NCBI GenBank assembly: GCA_019828595.1
Contig: JAHQRK010000024.1
Span: 62,001-126,000 of the forward strand
Source: Aphanomyces cochlioides
Taxonomy: Eukaryota; Oomycota; Saprolegniomycetes; Saprolegniales; Verrucalvaceae
Direction: 5' to 3'
Length of the DNA stretch: 64,000 bases
Below, in pieces: positions 20,626 through 33,180 of the stretch; the stretch's first letter is position 1, and the number at the start of each line of letters is the position of its first letter. Position numbers and translations under genes: made by a program. Below the pieces are notes generated by a model. The model saw nothing but the letters and a program-made list of their open reading frames with translations, was not told the origin of the DNA and searched no databases.

Positions 20626-21993
20626 TCATCTAGTCGTCAAGGACATTGTCTTCAAGCGAGCCTCGACTCGTATCATACTCCTCAATGGTGCCATCGAGCA
20701 ACTGGCATTTTCGAAACCCGTTGAGTATAATATTTTCAGGTAGATTTTCCCAAACATCAGTGATCCACAAAACCATTGTAGACCTTGATGGAGCACAAAG
20801 CTTGAGACTTGTGTTGGCAGCCTTGGAGTTGCGAAGTTGGCGACGAATTTCAACAAGCCACTTCTCTCTCAAGGATGACTTCATCGGACGGATCCAGGCA
20901 ACGTCGGCAGGTTGGCAACACCAGGTAAATCGCGGAGGAATTCGCTCAAGCATGATACTGATCGACGCAGCATAGGCCACAACTTCTTCAGTGAAGTGGG
21001 CGCTAAAGTCGTCCCACAAGAGCACGATCTTTTTCGCGTCACGTCCTTCTCTGTCGTCAAAATGGTGTTTCAAGAACGCTAAAGATAATTGTGAGTTCCA
21101 TCACGCCGTAGGATTGCCATATATCTGACACCCAAGTGATTCCTGCAGCGGTTTGACTTCACTCCACACATGGCGGCTAAATCCATGCCGCATGGTAAGA
21201 TTCTCTTGCACAATATCACTTGTTTTAGATCTTGTAGTCTTCAGGACAAGAAAGAGTGGGTGTTTCCGGCCACTGGAGTCGGCCAAAAGCATTGCAGTTG
21301 CTTGCTCTTTTGATTTTCCACCGCACTTGACCCACACCGTCTTTTCCGTTCATGGATTCAATGTCTTCAATGGCAAGTATTCGTAGTTGACAACATCTAG
21401 GACACGCTTGGAGAACAATGCCAGCGTCTCAGCACCATCCTTGTCCAAATCGTGACCAACTCTTGTCTTTGCCCGAAGGCTAAGGCCATGCCTTTTTTGA
21501 AGCCTTGCATCCAGTGCCAGCCAACCTTGAACTCGTCGTCGGTCAGGCCGATGTCTTGAGCTGTGTCGAGCGCCATGATTCGTAATATACTATGTGTTAC
21601 GGGGATGCCATCCTTCCTCATACTCAGCACCCATCGAGCTATTTGCTCTTCTTCGTTTGCAGGCAGCGTCGTTCCCGTGCCTCGAGCTCGGACACATTTC
21701 TGGTGGGCAGTGTGTGAGGCCTTTGCCATTTGAAAGATGTCATCTTTCTGTTTAATCCATCCATATATTTTCTTTCGGGTAGACTCACGTTGTGTCCTCG
21801 AAAGTTCTTGACAGTAGGTGTCAAGATAAGCGGGCATTCCAAACCGCTCAACCTGTTGAAGCACCTCCAGCTTATGGCGATAGTCGACTGTTTTGTACTT
21901 AAAGAGGCGAACATGTGCCTTGCGTCCATACTTGAAAGCGGGTCTACCAGTTGATGAGCGGCGAGTTGGTACTTGTGACGTGCTGTCTGACAT
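20626..21993 (-). pseudogene. Pogo/Tc5-like (DDE_1) transposase pseudogene, copy 1
   Basis: The N-terminus (from ATG 21,993) has a helix-turn-helix/CENP-B-type DNA-binding region. The catalytic part shows WVKCGGKSKEQATAMLLADS, then the second Asp motif LLWDDFSAH and the conserved CQPADVAWI. Lesions are a one-base shortfall in an A6 run (21,493-21,498) that shifts frame before HGLSLR; an in-frame TGA after LNP near 21,353; an in-frame TGA at 21,101-21,103, where relatives read Trp-Trp-Asn; and, in this copy only, a 54-nt deletion removing the first catalytic Asp motif (NADQTAV). The family is cut-and-paste transposases; this copy is inactive. Confidence 0.85.
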
Positions 21994-22279
21994 AGAAGTG
22001 CTTCATTCCTTCACGATATAGGTATGGCGCGAAAGCCTGTCATGTTGAAACGCGATAACATCCGAAAATTCATTTGACCTCTATAAATTAATATTTGATG
22101 CATATATAGATGTAAATATTAATGTTGGGAGGTATTACTTCGCTTGAGGGATGTCTTTTGAATATTAATATCTGCTGCATATGTGATTATTCAATTCAGA
22201 ATTTGTATTGGATGTGATATTTCTTCAATCATACTTGACGTGAATCTAGATTCGATACATCTCCAAATGACTTAATTTA
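21994..22279. other. AT-rich flank of DDE element
   Basis: AT-rich sequence with no gene. Homology with 49,402-49,687 ends at 22,279, exactly where truncated Helitron A begins. Confidence 0.55.
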
Positions 22280-22861
22280 CACGATAGCATGCCGTTTCTT
22301 TTCGCGAGCACGATTGTTGTACTCCGCCTTTTTGGATTTGTCGACCTCTTCCAGGAGAGCTTGCCGTTTCTATTCGCGACCACGATTGTTGTACTCCGCC
22401 TTTAGAAGAGCTTGCCGATTCTTTTCGCGAGCACGATTGTTGTACTCCGCCTTTTTAGATTTTTCCATTGCCACCTCTTCGTCGACTTCATCCAGGATAG
22501 CTTGCCGTTTCTTTTCGCGAGCACGTTTGTTGTACGCCGCCTTCTTGGCCTTTCTCATAGCCGCCTCGTCGTTAGGCATCAAGGCATCGTCATCCACAGC
22601 TCGGCCATTAGCTCCAGTGGATGCAGACTCTTGTTCGGTAGCATGCACTTCATTCCGCTCTGCTTGCTTTCCAGGTTCGGAGTTATCGATCGCATGTCCT
22701 TGATTGTCATTGTCATGATTGCCTTTGCCTTTCTTAGAGGCCGAGTAGTTGTTATTTTCTACGCAGAAAACTGCGTCAGACAAATGTTCATACAAAAACA
22801 TCAACACAAAAATGATAATGTGATTGGATCGTAAAAATACTGTGGATATGTGTCCCGCCAC
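22280..22861 (-). pseudogene. Helitron A N-terminal coding fragment
   Basis: This encodes the Lys/Arg-rich N-terminal region of the Helitron protein with repeated KKAEYNNRAREK motifs. It is interrupted by the same TAG (about 22,372-22,370) as copies B and D and is truncated at 22,280. No enzymatic domain is present. Confidence 0.8.
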
Positions 22862-23531
22862 TTAAGCTTAACATAATGTGGTTTGCCAGAAAATACTACT
22901 CATTTCTTTCATAAATCGTACAGAGTTCGCGGTATTTATTAAACATCACATTGTTTAATATCGCTTATTGAACTCGTGCATCCAATGAGTTGAAACTTTG
23001 ATACTGGGTAATACACCTGCTAAGTATCATGAAACACCCCTGAAGTGTTTCAATCTACTCGCCGTAGGCCCACTATCAACAGTGGTACTCCGTCAAAAAA
23101 AGTAGCACCATCAGTTGCAAAAGTGCTAATCAACGTTACACATTGTCCCCTTACTGTAAAAAGTTGAACTATGGGGAGAGGATTTACTCGTCCAAAGTCA
23201 ATATGAAAATACAGTAAAAACACACGTTATAGCTGTCCCTGGCTGCTCTATGAAAATGTCCGGTATTTCGAGCCAAAAAGGCCCTACTTCGTAACATTCG
23301 CATATATAAAAATTTTATTTTTTAAATTTTTTTGATCGCGTCGGAATTCGCCTTTCGGAGTCCAAGCCTCTGGCCAGGGTATGGTGGTAAAGTGGCAGAA
23401 AGGGCTCATCACCCTACTGCACAGTGTGTTGACCGCTTATTCAGCGGCCTTTTCTGCCCGAGTGAAGCTATCCTAAGACATGCATCTCATCTTGCATCGT
23501 CCCAGAAAAACCCAATTGCCATGCATCTCGT

Positions 23532-24284
23532 GGCGCTCCTCCAAAGGAACCCCACTGGACTCTTTCAACCTGTATTAACGGACAAATGACGAATTGATTT
23601 TGTATCCAGATAAAAGAATCGATTATCCAGATACACTATAAACTCCAATCTGACCCCACGAATGCGCGCCATTGAAAGAGAACCATCCAATCCTTATACT
23701 TAGAAATAGAATACCACTCCAGTTGAAACCCACTAAACACAAACAATAAGAGCCATTCACTTGTCTGGACATACATTTCGAAATTTGCAATAGACAGTCT
23801 AAATGACTTGTCCGATGTCTCGGACTACACGTTCGACAGGGTTATGAAGGAAACAGTCAGCGAGTCAGCCGCTGTTGAATGGTGCATGAAAGTAAGTTGA
23901 AACTCCTGTAGAATGAAACTCACAGTCAATTGAAGGTGTGTGGGAAGTACGTGTGAAACAGTACTTGAAGGCCATGCGAGGTGTTCAAACTGACGACCTT
24001 CAATCTTACCTTGATCAGTTCATGTGGCGAAGCAAAACGCAACAGGTAGTATGTATTTTAAAGGCTTAGTGATAGCTATTCGTAAAACCTACATCTAATA
24101 CATGACAGCGTTCATTGCATTCCATGTCACTTTGTTCCGTCCAAGGAAATATCCATGGGTTTTCGGATAATTATCCGGATATCCATGGATATTTCCTTGG
24201 ATGTTTCCATGGATATCCGGATAATTATGCGGAAGGTTTAATACAGGTTGAAAGAGTCCAGTGGGGTTGCTTTGGAGGAGCGCC
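23532..24284. mobile_element. Nested non-autonomous Merlin-type element in Helitron A
   Basis: The 753-bp element has about 46-bp terminal inverted repeats beginning GGCGCTCCTCCAAAG, flanked by 8-bp direct repeats CATCTCGT (23,524-23,531 and 24,285-24,292). An internal plus-strand remnant reads [18 protein letters not shown] and then LQSYLDQFMWR, the C-terminal end of an ISXO2/Merlin-type DDE transposase. It matches the Merlin fragment at 61,823. The TSD length fits Merlin. The middle of the transposase is deleted. An internal palindromic stretch lies near 24,138-24,201. Confidence 0.88.
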
Positions 24285-24473
24285 CATCTCGTCTTTGGCA
24301 GGTATTATTTTAAATAGTAGGACAATATTTTCATTTTGTATGTGGAATTGTTTGATTATTAATATTATCGACAACTGCCACGTCCAGCATCATGGGTGCA
24401 TGAACAAACTTGTCTCAAATTACTCTTTTTTTGACTTGTAAAAATTGCTCATTTTGTACTTGGATAAAGTATA

Positions 24474-24545
24474 TAAAAATTGCTCATTTGTTGACTTGAC
24501 GTTTGTATGTAAAAATTGCTCATTTGTTGACTTGACGTTTGTATG
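24474..24545. repeat. 36-bp tandem repeat near Helitron 5' end
   Basis: Two copies of a 36-bp unit (TAAAAATTGCTCATTTGTTG...) lie about 60 bp inside the Helitron A 5' end. Helitron B has two units and Helitrons C and D have one, so the unit number varies within the family. Confidence 0.75.
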
Positions 24546-24618
24546 TAAAAATTACTCTCGTACTTAGTCTCGTACTTACGTGTTGCGTTGGAGCCTTAAG
24601 TAATAGACTAGGGTGAGG

Positions 24619-24636
24619 CCAGGGCTACGCCCCTGG
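24619..24636 (-). terminator. Helitron B 3'-terminal hairpin
   Basis: CCAGGG and CCCTGG arms form a short stem just inside CTAG, the transposition-termination hairpin typical of Helitrons. Identical copies are at 29,460-29,477 and 34,243-34,260. Confidence 0.85.
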
Positions 24637-25107
24637 GTAGAGCGTTTTTGCTATGGAAAAAACAAAGATTTGATCACACACATGAAACGTTTGAAGCCAT
24701 ACTATGAATTTTGAATTTGATTCAGGCCCAGTTCGAAGTAAAAAAAATTAGTTAACGCCGAGGATTTTGATTGGCTACTGTTGACTGACGAATATTTTTT
24801 TTCGTCAGGAGATAAATCATATACCCAAGTTCAGATTGCACAATCTGTGCGATCGATGAGTAGATCGAGGTCATCGTTGGTTGACAACCACGTACTTCTT
24901 CCTCTTGTAATACTGTAACGTTGAATCTAAGTATAAGGTGCGTAGTTTGGGGTTAGCTAATCTCGAGGATTTATCGTCCAATTCATCGGTACGATGCAAT
25001 TGGACTTGATCCAGGAAGTCGCGGCAATTCCACAACAACACAGTGTATATATTTGTAAGAACATGATAACGTTTGTTAGTTATGGATGAAGTTTTATGGA
25101 GTCCTGC

Positions 25108-27703
25108 CTATTGTAATGCTTCTTGATACACAATGTTTTTCGTGTAGATTCCAGGCAGTCCATCGTACTGTCCATTGGCGACCAAAAACTTAATGTTGCC
25201 TTTTGCTTGGGCTCTTGACATGGCGACGTAAAGCTGTCCATGCGAGAAGTCGGGTTCTGGAAGGTAGACGCCCACGTGAGAAATCGTTTGACCTTGAGCC
25301 TTGTGAATCGTCATTGCAAAGGCAACTTGAACAGGAAATTGTCTTCTGCGTAGCTCAAATGAGTAATTGTTTTGCTCACCATCGTGAATGTAGTAGTTCG
25401 GTGAATGTAAACGATCTTGTTCGTGTGGGATAAAAAGGTCTGGTCGACCGAACTTGCGAACAATTGCCATGGCGTCAAGGTAACGTTGTCTCATGTACCG
25501 AGGTCCACCCGTGTAAGATGACGGCAAAACAATCCTTTTTCCAATGCTTCTGAGGTCCACATCATGCGCGGTACGTGTCGCTGCGAAGGTTGTTGGTTTG
25601 GTCACGAATATATCGAAGCCTTTGGTTTTCCACCTTTGCAAAATTGTCGACTGCAAACACTTGAAATAGAGGTCCGCTGGCATGTTATGGAGAGGATCCA
25701 CCGCGCTCGTACAAATGGTATCGAGCATAATCGTTCAAACTCACGTTTTCATGATTGCGACCGCTCTTGTTGTCAAACGACCACCCCAAAGTCCCAGTGG
25801 GAAAGAGCAAAGGGTATTGAAGCGGGTCATATGCCGAATGAAATTCCTTAATGCGAAATAAGCATTGTTCCCCAGGTTGTCGATCCAAACGCACATGTTT
25901 ACCAACGTGATAGTTTCGCTGAACTTCGCTGAGTACGGGGCCATCAATACCATGCAGTAAGATATGACGCCCTGACTTGGACGTTTCTGAAAAAAGAACA
26001 GCGATTTCAGAACACGTAGGAAGGTTATGCGTTCGGCTGTTGCTTCGAGGCTGAGCAGTGAGCACTAATCTCATGTCGTCATCCTTTGGAATATCCTTCG
26101 CATGCTTGTACAGCTGGGTGAACGCGTTGTGCTGTAGTAGTAGACGCTGGATTTTCGTCACAGTTGACACATTAAGATTTCCCCCAAGCATTCTTCGTCG
26201 TATGCTTGCTTGCGTTTCAGGATCCGTAATGTAGATCTGGGCGTAACTGGCTTGTTCTTCGTCCGCAGGCAACAGTGGTCCAATTAAATGATGCAAATCG
26301 CCTTGGATTGTATAAGATCTCGGCCCACCGTTGCCGTGAATAATTTCTTTGGTACCAATAGATGTAAAGGCAAAGAGGGCGTTGTACCGGCGAGTGTTAT
26401 TGACAAACCCTCTGGTTTTGAACAAAGCAATGTATTCGCGAAACTCGGGTGTGTCAGGCCAGGTAGCAACAGGCAGCACTCGAGAGCCTCCACCGCTGCA
26501 ATCCTTTTCTTCGCCTGGCCAAATCTTCGCTTCGCAATGGCGGCAAATCGAACGCTGCTCAATAGTATGAAGAGGCACCAATGATTCATCGAAGTCATCG
26601 AAACTGACGCGTGCACTGTTGTGACCACTCTTCTTCTTCGTGCGACTCTTGGGTTTATTCCGGAGACTTAATCCTTGCTCGCGAGGAGGTACATCAATCA
26701 AATCCACATCCACGTTTAGCGGAGGATCAGCATTTGCCAAGGCAAGTAATTGATTGTCAGTGTTGCAATCCACATTTCCATCGGAAATATCTTCTTCCTT
26801 GGTTTCTTCTTCACCTCCTTCATTCATACGGTTAGGTTGTAGCGCAGCATAGATCCTTCGATTGTCAACTGTGCGCTCGTGATCTTCTTGCTCCTGAGCT
26901 GCCAGAATCTTGAGATGATGGTCACTTTGAGCGTGATAATGGATTCCGTCTTCTCCCTCCTTGGTTTCCTCTTCGTCGCTCTGATCCATGTCCGTATGGT
27001 GCAAAATGATGGCACCCCGCCCTTGATTCGCAACCTCAGTGTTGTGCTTTTTTTCGCGAGCACGTTTGTTGTATTCCGCCTTCTTGGATCTTTTCATAGC
27101 CACCTCTATGTCGAAGTCATCCACGATAGCATGCCGTTTCTTTTCGCGAGCACGATTGTTGTACTCCGCCTTTTTGGATTTGTCGACCTCTTCCAGGAGA
27201 GCTTGCCGTTTCTATTCGCGACCACGATTGTTGTACTCCGCCTTTAGAAGAGCTTGCCGATTCTTTTCGCGAGCACGATTGTTGTACTCCGCCTTTTTAG
27301 ATTTTTCCATTGCCACCTCTTCGTCGACTTCATCCAGGATAGCTTGCCGTTTCTTTTCGCGAGCACGTTTGTTGTACGCCGCCTTCTTGGCCTTTCTCAT
27401 AGCCGCCTCGTCGTTAGGCATCAAGGCATCGTCATCCACAGCTCGGCCATTAGCTCCAGTGGATGCAGACTCTTGTTCGGTAGCATGCACTTCATTCCGC
27501 TCTGCTTGCTTTCCAGGTTCGGAGTTATCGATCGCATGTCCTTGATTGTCATTGTCATGATTGCCTTTGCCTTTCTTAGAGGCCGAGTAGTTGTTATTTT
27601 CTACGCAGAAAACTGCGTCAGACAAATGTTCATACAAAAACATCAACACAAAAATGATAATGTGATTGGATCGTAAAAATACTGTGGATATGTGTCCCGC
27701 CAC
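25108..27703 (-). pseudogene. Helitron B Rep/helicase pseudogene
   Basis: Readable in order are the Lys/Arg-rich repeats, a TAG at 27,214-27,212, a Cys/His cluster (CRHCEAKIWPGEEKDC), and the Helitron_like_N block ending HSAYDPLQYPLLFP. An in-frame TAA follows at 25,687-25,685, then the first part of the Rep domain up to GRPDLF. A deletion of about 2.7 kb relative to D fuses this to the helicase C-terminus (HKAQGQT, YVAMSRA, stop TAG). The HUH and two-Tyr motifs and the Walker motifs are all absent. A 20-bp deletion near 25,569, absent from C, adds a frameshift. It cannot encode an active enzyme. Confidence 0.88.
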
Positions 27704-28372
27704 TTAAGCTTAACATAATGTGGTTTGCCAGAAAATACTACTCATTTCTTTCATAAATCGTACAGAGTTCGCGGTATTTATTAAACATCACATTGTTTAA
27801 TATCGCTTATTGAACTCGTGCATCCAATGAGTTGAAACTTTGATACTGGGTAATACACCTGCTAAGTATCATGAAACACCCCTGAAGTGTTTCAATCTAC
27901 TCGCCGTAGGCCCACTATCAACAGTGGTACTCCGTCAAAAAAAGTAGCACCATCAGTTGCAAAAGTGCTAATCAACGTTACACATTGTCCCCTTACTGTA
28001 AAAAGTTGAACTATGGGGAGAGGATTTACTCGTCCAAAGTCAATATGAAAATACAGTAAAAACACACGTTATAGCTGTCCCTGGCTGCTCTATGAAAATG
28101 TCCGGTATTTCGAGCCAAAAAGGCCCTACTTCGTAACATTCGCATATATAAAAATTTTATTTTTTAAATTTTTTTGATCGCGTCGGAATTCGCCTTTCGG
28201 AGTCCAAGCCTCTGGCCAGGGTATGGCTTAAAGTGGCAGAAAGGGCTCATCACCCTACTGCACAGTGTGTTGACCGCTTATTCAGCGGCCTTTTCTGCCC
28301 GAGTGAAGCTATCCTAAGACATGCATCTCATCTTGCATCGTCCCAGAAAAACCCAATTGCCATGCATCTCGT

Positions 28373-29126
28373 GGCGCTCCCTCCAAAGGAACCCCACTGG
28401 ACTCTTTCAACCTGTATTAACGGACAAATGACGAATTGATTTTGTATCCAGATAAAAGAATCGATTATCCAGATACACTATAAACTCCAATCTGACCCCA
28501 CGAATGCGCGCCATTGAAAGAGAACCATCCAATCCTTATACTTAGAAATAGAATACCACTCCAGTTGAAACCCACTAAACACAAACAATAAGAGCCATTC
28601 ACTTGTCTGGACATACATTTCGAAATTTGCAATAGACAGTCTAAATGACTTGTCCGATGTCTCGGACTACACGTTCGACAGGGTTATGAAGGAAACAGTC
28701 AGCGAGTCAGCCGCTGTTGAATGGTGCATGAAAGTAAGTTGAAACTCCTGTAGAATGAAACTCACAGTCAATTGAAGGTGTGTGGGAAGTACGTGTGAAA
28801 CAGTACTTGAAGGCCATGCGAGGTGTTCAAACTGACGACCTTCAATCTTACCTTGATCAGTTCATGTGGCGAAGCAAAACGCAACAGGTAGTATGTATTT
28901 TAAAGGCTTAGTGATAGCTATTCGTAAAACCTACATCTAATACATGACAGCGTTCATTGCATTCCATGTCACTTTGTTCCGTCCAAGGAAATATCCATGG
29001 GTTTTCGGATAATTATCCGGATATCCATGGATATTTCCTTGGATGTTTCCATGGATATCCGGATAATTATGCGGAAGGTTTAATACAGGTTGAAAGAGTC
29101 CAGTGGGGTTGCTTTGGAGGAGCGCC
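28373..29126. mobile_element. Nested Merlin-type element in Helitron B
   Basis: This is the same element as in Helitron A, with one extra C in the left TIR. The 8-bp direct repeats CATCTCGT lie at 28,365-28,372 and 29,127-29,134. Confidence 0.88.
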
Positions 29127-29948
29127 CATCTCGTCTTTGGCAGGTATTATTTTAAATAGTAGGACAATATTTTCATTTTGTATGTGGAATTGTTTGATTA
29201 TTAATATTATCGACAACTGCCACGTCCAGCATCATGGGTGCATGAACAAACTTGTCTCAAATTACTCTTTTTTTGACTTGTAAAAATTGCTCATTTTGTA
29301 CTTGGATAAAGTATATAAAAATTGCTCATTTGTTGACTTGACGTTTGTATGTAAAAATTGCTCATTTGTTGACTTGACGTTTGTATGTAAAATTACTCTC
29401 GTACTTAGTCTCGTACTTACGTGTTGCGTTGGAGCCTTAAGTAATAGACTAGGGTGAGGCCAGGGCTACGCCCCTGGGTAGAGCGTTTTTGCTATGGAAA
29501 AAACAAAGATTTGATCACACACATGAAACGTTTGAAGCCATACTATGAATTTTGAATTTGATTCAGGCCCAGTTCGAAGTAAAAAAAATTAGTTAACGCC
29601 GAGGATTTTGATTGGCTACTGTTGACTGACGAATATTTTTTTTCGTCAGGAGATAAATCATATACCCAAGTTCAGATTGCACAATCTGTGCGATCGATGA
29701 GTAGATCGAGGTCATCGTTGGTTGACAACCACGTACTTCTTCCTCTTGTAATACTGTAACGTTGAATCTAAGTATAAGGTGCGTAGTTTGGGGTTAGCTA
29801 ATCTCGAGGATTTATCGTCCAATTCATCGGTACGATGCAATTGGACTTGATCCAGGAAGTCGCGGCAATTCCACAACAACACAGTGTATATATTTGTAAG
29901 AACATGATAACGTTTGTTAGTTATGGATGAAGTTTTATGGAGTCCTGC

Positions 29949-32511
29949 CTATTGTAATGCTTCTTGATACACAATGTTTTTCGTGTAGATTCCAGGCAGT
30001 CCATCGTACTGTCCATTGGCGACCAAAAACTTAATGTTGCCTTTTGCTTGGGCTCTTGACATGGCGACGTAAAGCTGTCCATGCGAGAAGTCGGGTTCTG
30101 GAAGGTAGACGCCCACGTGAGAAATCGTTTGACCTTGAGCCTTGTGAATCGTCATTGCAAAGGCAACTTGAACAGGAAATTGTCTTCTGCGTAGCTCAAA
30201 TGAGTAATTGTTTTGCTCACCATCGTGAATGTAGTAGTTCGGGGAATGTAAACGATCTTGTTCGTGTGGGATAAAAAGGTCTGGTCGACCGAACTTGCGA
30301 ACAATTGCCATGGCGTCAAGGTAACGTTGTCTCATGTACCGAGGTCCACCCGTGTAAGATGACGGCAAAACAATCCTTTTTCCAATGCTTCTGAGGTCCA
30401 CATCATGCGAAACAGCGTCATGAAGTGCGCGGTACGTGTCGCTGCGGAGGTTGTTGGTTTGGTCACGAATATATCGAAGCTTTTGGTTTTCCACCTTTGC
30501 AAAATTGTCGACTGCAAACACTTGAAATAGAGGTCCGCTGGCATGTTATGGAGAGGATCCACCGCGCTCGTACAAATGGTATCGAGCATAATCGTTCAAA
30601 CTCACGTTTTCATGATTGCGACCGCTCTTGTTGTCAAACGACCACCCCAAAGTCCCAGTGGGAAAGAGCAAAGGGTATTGAAGCGGGTCATATGCCGAAT
30701 GAAATTCCTTAATGCGAAATAAGCGTTGTTCCCCAGGTTGTCGATCCAAACGCACATGTTTACCAACGTGATAGTTTCGCTGAACTTCGCTGAGTACGGG
30801 GCCATCAATACCATGCAGTAAGATATGACGCCCTGACTTGGACGTTTCTGAAAAAAGAACAGCGATTTCAGAACACGCAGGAAGGTTGCGTTCGGCTGTT
30901 GCTTCGAGGCTGAGCAGTGAGCACAATTCTCATGTCGTCATCCTTTGGAATATCCTTCGCATGCTTGTACAGCTGGGTGAACGCGTTGTGCTGTAGTAGT
31001 AGACGCTGGATTTTCGTCACAGTTGACACATTAAGATTTCCCCCAAGCATTCTTCGTCGTATGCTTGCTTGCGTTTCAGGATCCGTAATGTAGATCTGGG
31101 CGTAACTGGCTTGTTCTTCGTCCGCAGGCAACAGTGGTCCAATTAAATGATGCAAAGCGCCTTGGATTGTATAAGATCTCGGCCCACCGTTGCCGTGAAT
31201 AATTTCTTTGGTACCAATAGATGTAAAGGCAAAGAGGGCGTTGTACCGGCGAGTGTTATTGACAAACCCTCTGGTTTTGAACAAAGCAATGTATTCGCGA
31301 AACTCGGGTGTGTCAGGCCAGGTAGCAACAGGCAGCACTCGAGAGCCTCCACCGCAGCAGTCCTTTTCTTCGCCTGGCCAAATCTTCGCTTCGCAATGGC
31401 GGCAAATCGAACGCTGCTCAATAGTATGAAGAGGCACCAATGATTCATCGAAGTCATCGAAACTGACGCGTGCACTGTTGTGACCACTCTTCTTCTTCGT
31501 GCGACTCTTGGGTTTATTCCGGAGACTTAATCCTTGCTCGCGAGGAGGTACATCAATCAAATCCACATCCACGTTTAGCGGAGGATCAGCATTTGCCAAG
31601 GCAAGTAATTGATTGTCAGTGTTGCAATCCACATTTCCATCGGAAATATCTTCTTCCTTGGTTTCTTCTTCACCTCCTTCATTCATACGGTTAGGTTGTA
31701 GCGCAGCATAGATCCTTCGATTGTCAACTGTGCGCTCGCGATCTTCTTGCTCCTGGGCTGCCAGAATCTTGAGATGATGGTCACTTTGAGCGTGATAATG
31801 GATTCCGTCTTCTCCCTCCTTGGTTTCCTCTTCGTCGCTCTGATCCATGTCCGTATGGTGCAAAATGATGGCACCCCGCCCTTGATTCGCAACCTCAGTG
31901 TTGTGCTTTTTTTCGCGAGCACGTTTGTTGTATTCCGCCTTCTTGGATCTTTTCATAGCTACCTCTTTGTCGAAGTCTTCCACGATAGCATGCCGTTTCT
32001 TTTCGCGAGCACGATTGTTGTACTCCGCCTTTTTGGATTTGTCGACCTCTTCCAGGAGAGCTTGCCGTTTCTGTTCGCGAGCACGATTGTTGTACTCCGC
32101 CTTTTTAGATTTTTCCATTGCCACCTCTTCGTCGACTTCATCCAGGATAGCTTGCCGTTTCTTTTCGCGAGCACGTTTGTTGTACGCCGCCTTCTTGGCC
32201 TTTCTCATAGCCGCCTCGTCGTTAGGCATCAAGGCATCGTCATCCACAGCTCGGCCATTAGCTCCAGTGGATGCAGACTCTTGTTCGGTAGCATGCACTT
32301 CATTCCGCTCTGCTTGCTTTCCAGGTTCGGAGTTATCGATCGCATGTCCTTGATTGTCATTGTCATGATTGCCTTTGCCTTTCTTAGAGGCCGAGTAGTT
32401 GTTATTTTCTACGCAGAAAACTGCGTCAGACAAATGTTCATACAAAAACATCAACACAAAAATGATAATGTGATTGGATCGTAAAAATACTGTGGATATG
32501 TGTCCCGCCAC
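29949..32511 (-). pseudogene. Helitron C Rep/helicase pseudogene
   Basis: At the N-terminal stop position of B and D this copy reads CAG (Gln) instead of TAG, so the N-terminal frame is open for about 547 codons. It then meets a 2-bp deletion near 30,888 that shifts frame before CSEIAVLF. The shared TAA follows HLYERGGSSP. The Rep start is fused to the helicase C-terminus by the deletion seen in B, and a downstream 1-nt loss restores the frame, so the fused segment is open (29,949-30,521). The N-terminal repeat region has four basic units, against five in B and D. The first in-frame ATG is at 32,451; the true start is uncertain. Confidence 0.86.
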
Positions 32512-33180
32512 TTAAGCTTAACATAATGTGGTTTGCCAGAAAATACTACTCATTTCTTTCATAAATCGTACAGAGTTCGCGGTATTTATTAAACATCACA
32601 TTGTTTAATATCGCTTATTGAACTCGTGCATCCAATGAGTTGAAACTTTGATACTGGGTAATACACCTGCTAAGTATCATGAAACACCCCTGAAGTGTTT
32701 CAATCTACTCGCCGTAGGCCCACTATCAACAGTGGTACTCCGTCAAAAAAAGTAGCACCATCAGTTGCAAAAGTGCTAATCAACGTTACACATTGTCCCC
32801 TTACTGTAAAAAGTTGAACTATGGGGAGAGGATTTACTCGTCCAAAGTCAATATGAAAATACAGTAAAAACACACGTTATAGCTGTCCCTGGCTGCTCTA
32901 TGAAAATGTCCGGTATTTCGAGCCAAAAAGGCCCTACTTCGTAACATTCGCATATATAAAAATTTTATTTTTTAAATTTTTTTGATCGCGTCGGAATTCG
33001 CCTTTCGGAGTCCAAGCCTCTGGCCAGGGTATGGCTTAAAGTGGCAGAAAGGGCTCATCACCCTACTGCACAGTGTGTTGACCGCTTATTCAGCGGCCTT
33101 TTCTGCCCGAGTGAAGCTATCCTAAGACATGCATCTCATCTTGCATCGTCCCAGAAAAACCCAATTGCCATGCATCTCGT

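Larger units (their letters stand above)
22280..24607 (-). mobile_element. Helitron A (3'-truncated, 5' part only)
   Basis: The 5' terminus on the minus strand is TCTATTACTTAAGG, reading leftward from 24,607. The element runs to 22,280, where it is cut off within the N-terminal coding region and joined to the DDE-element flank. It contains the upstream region, a nested Merlin element and a short coding fragment. It is the oldest-looking member of the array. Confidence 0.88.
24608..29448 (-). mobile_element. Helitron B (deletion derivative)
   Basis: On the minus strand the 5' end is TC at 29,448 and the 3' end is CTAG at 24,608-24,611, preceded by a hairpin (24,619-24,636) about 8 nt away. 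These are the diagnostic Helitron termini. The left neighbour A starts at the very next base. The element is 4,841 bp, carries a nested Merlin and lacks most of the Rep and helicase domains. Confidence 0.92.

Noticed and set aside
31747..32484. 245-codon hydrophobic plus-strand ORF, with similar ORFs in the other Helitron copies
   Set aside because: It lies exactly antisense to the Lys/Arg-rich repeat region of the Helitron protein. The hydrophobic repeats are a shadow of AAG/CGA-rich codons.
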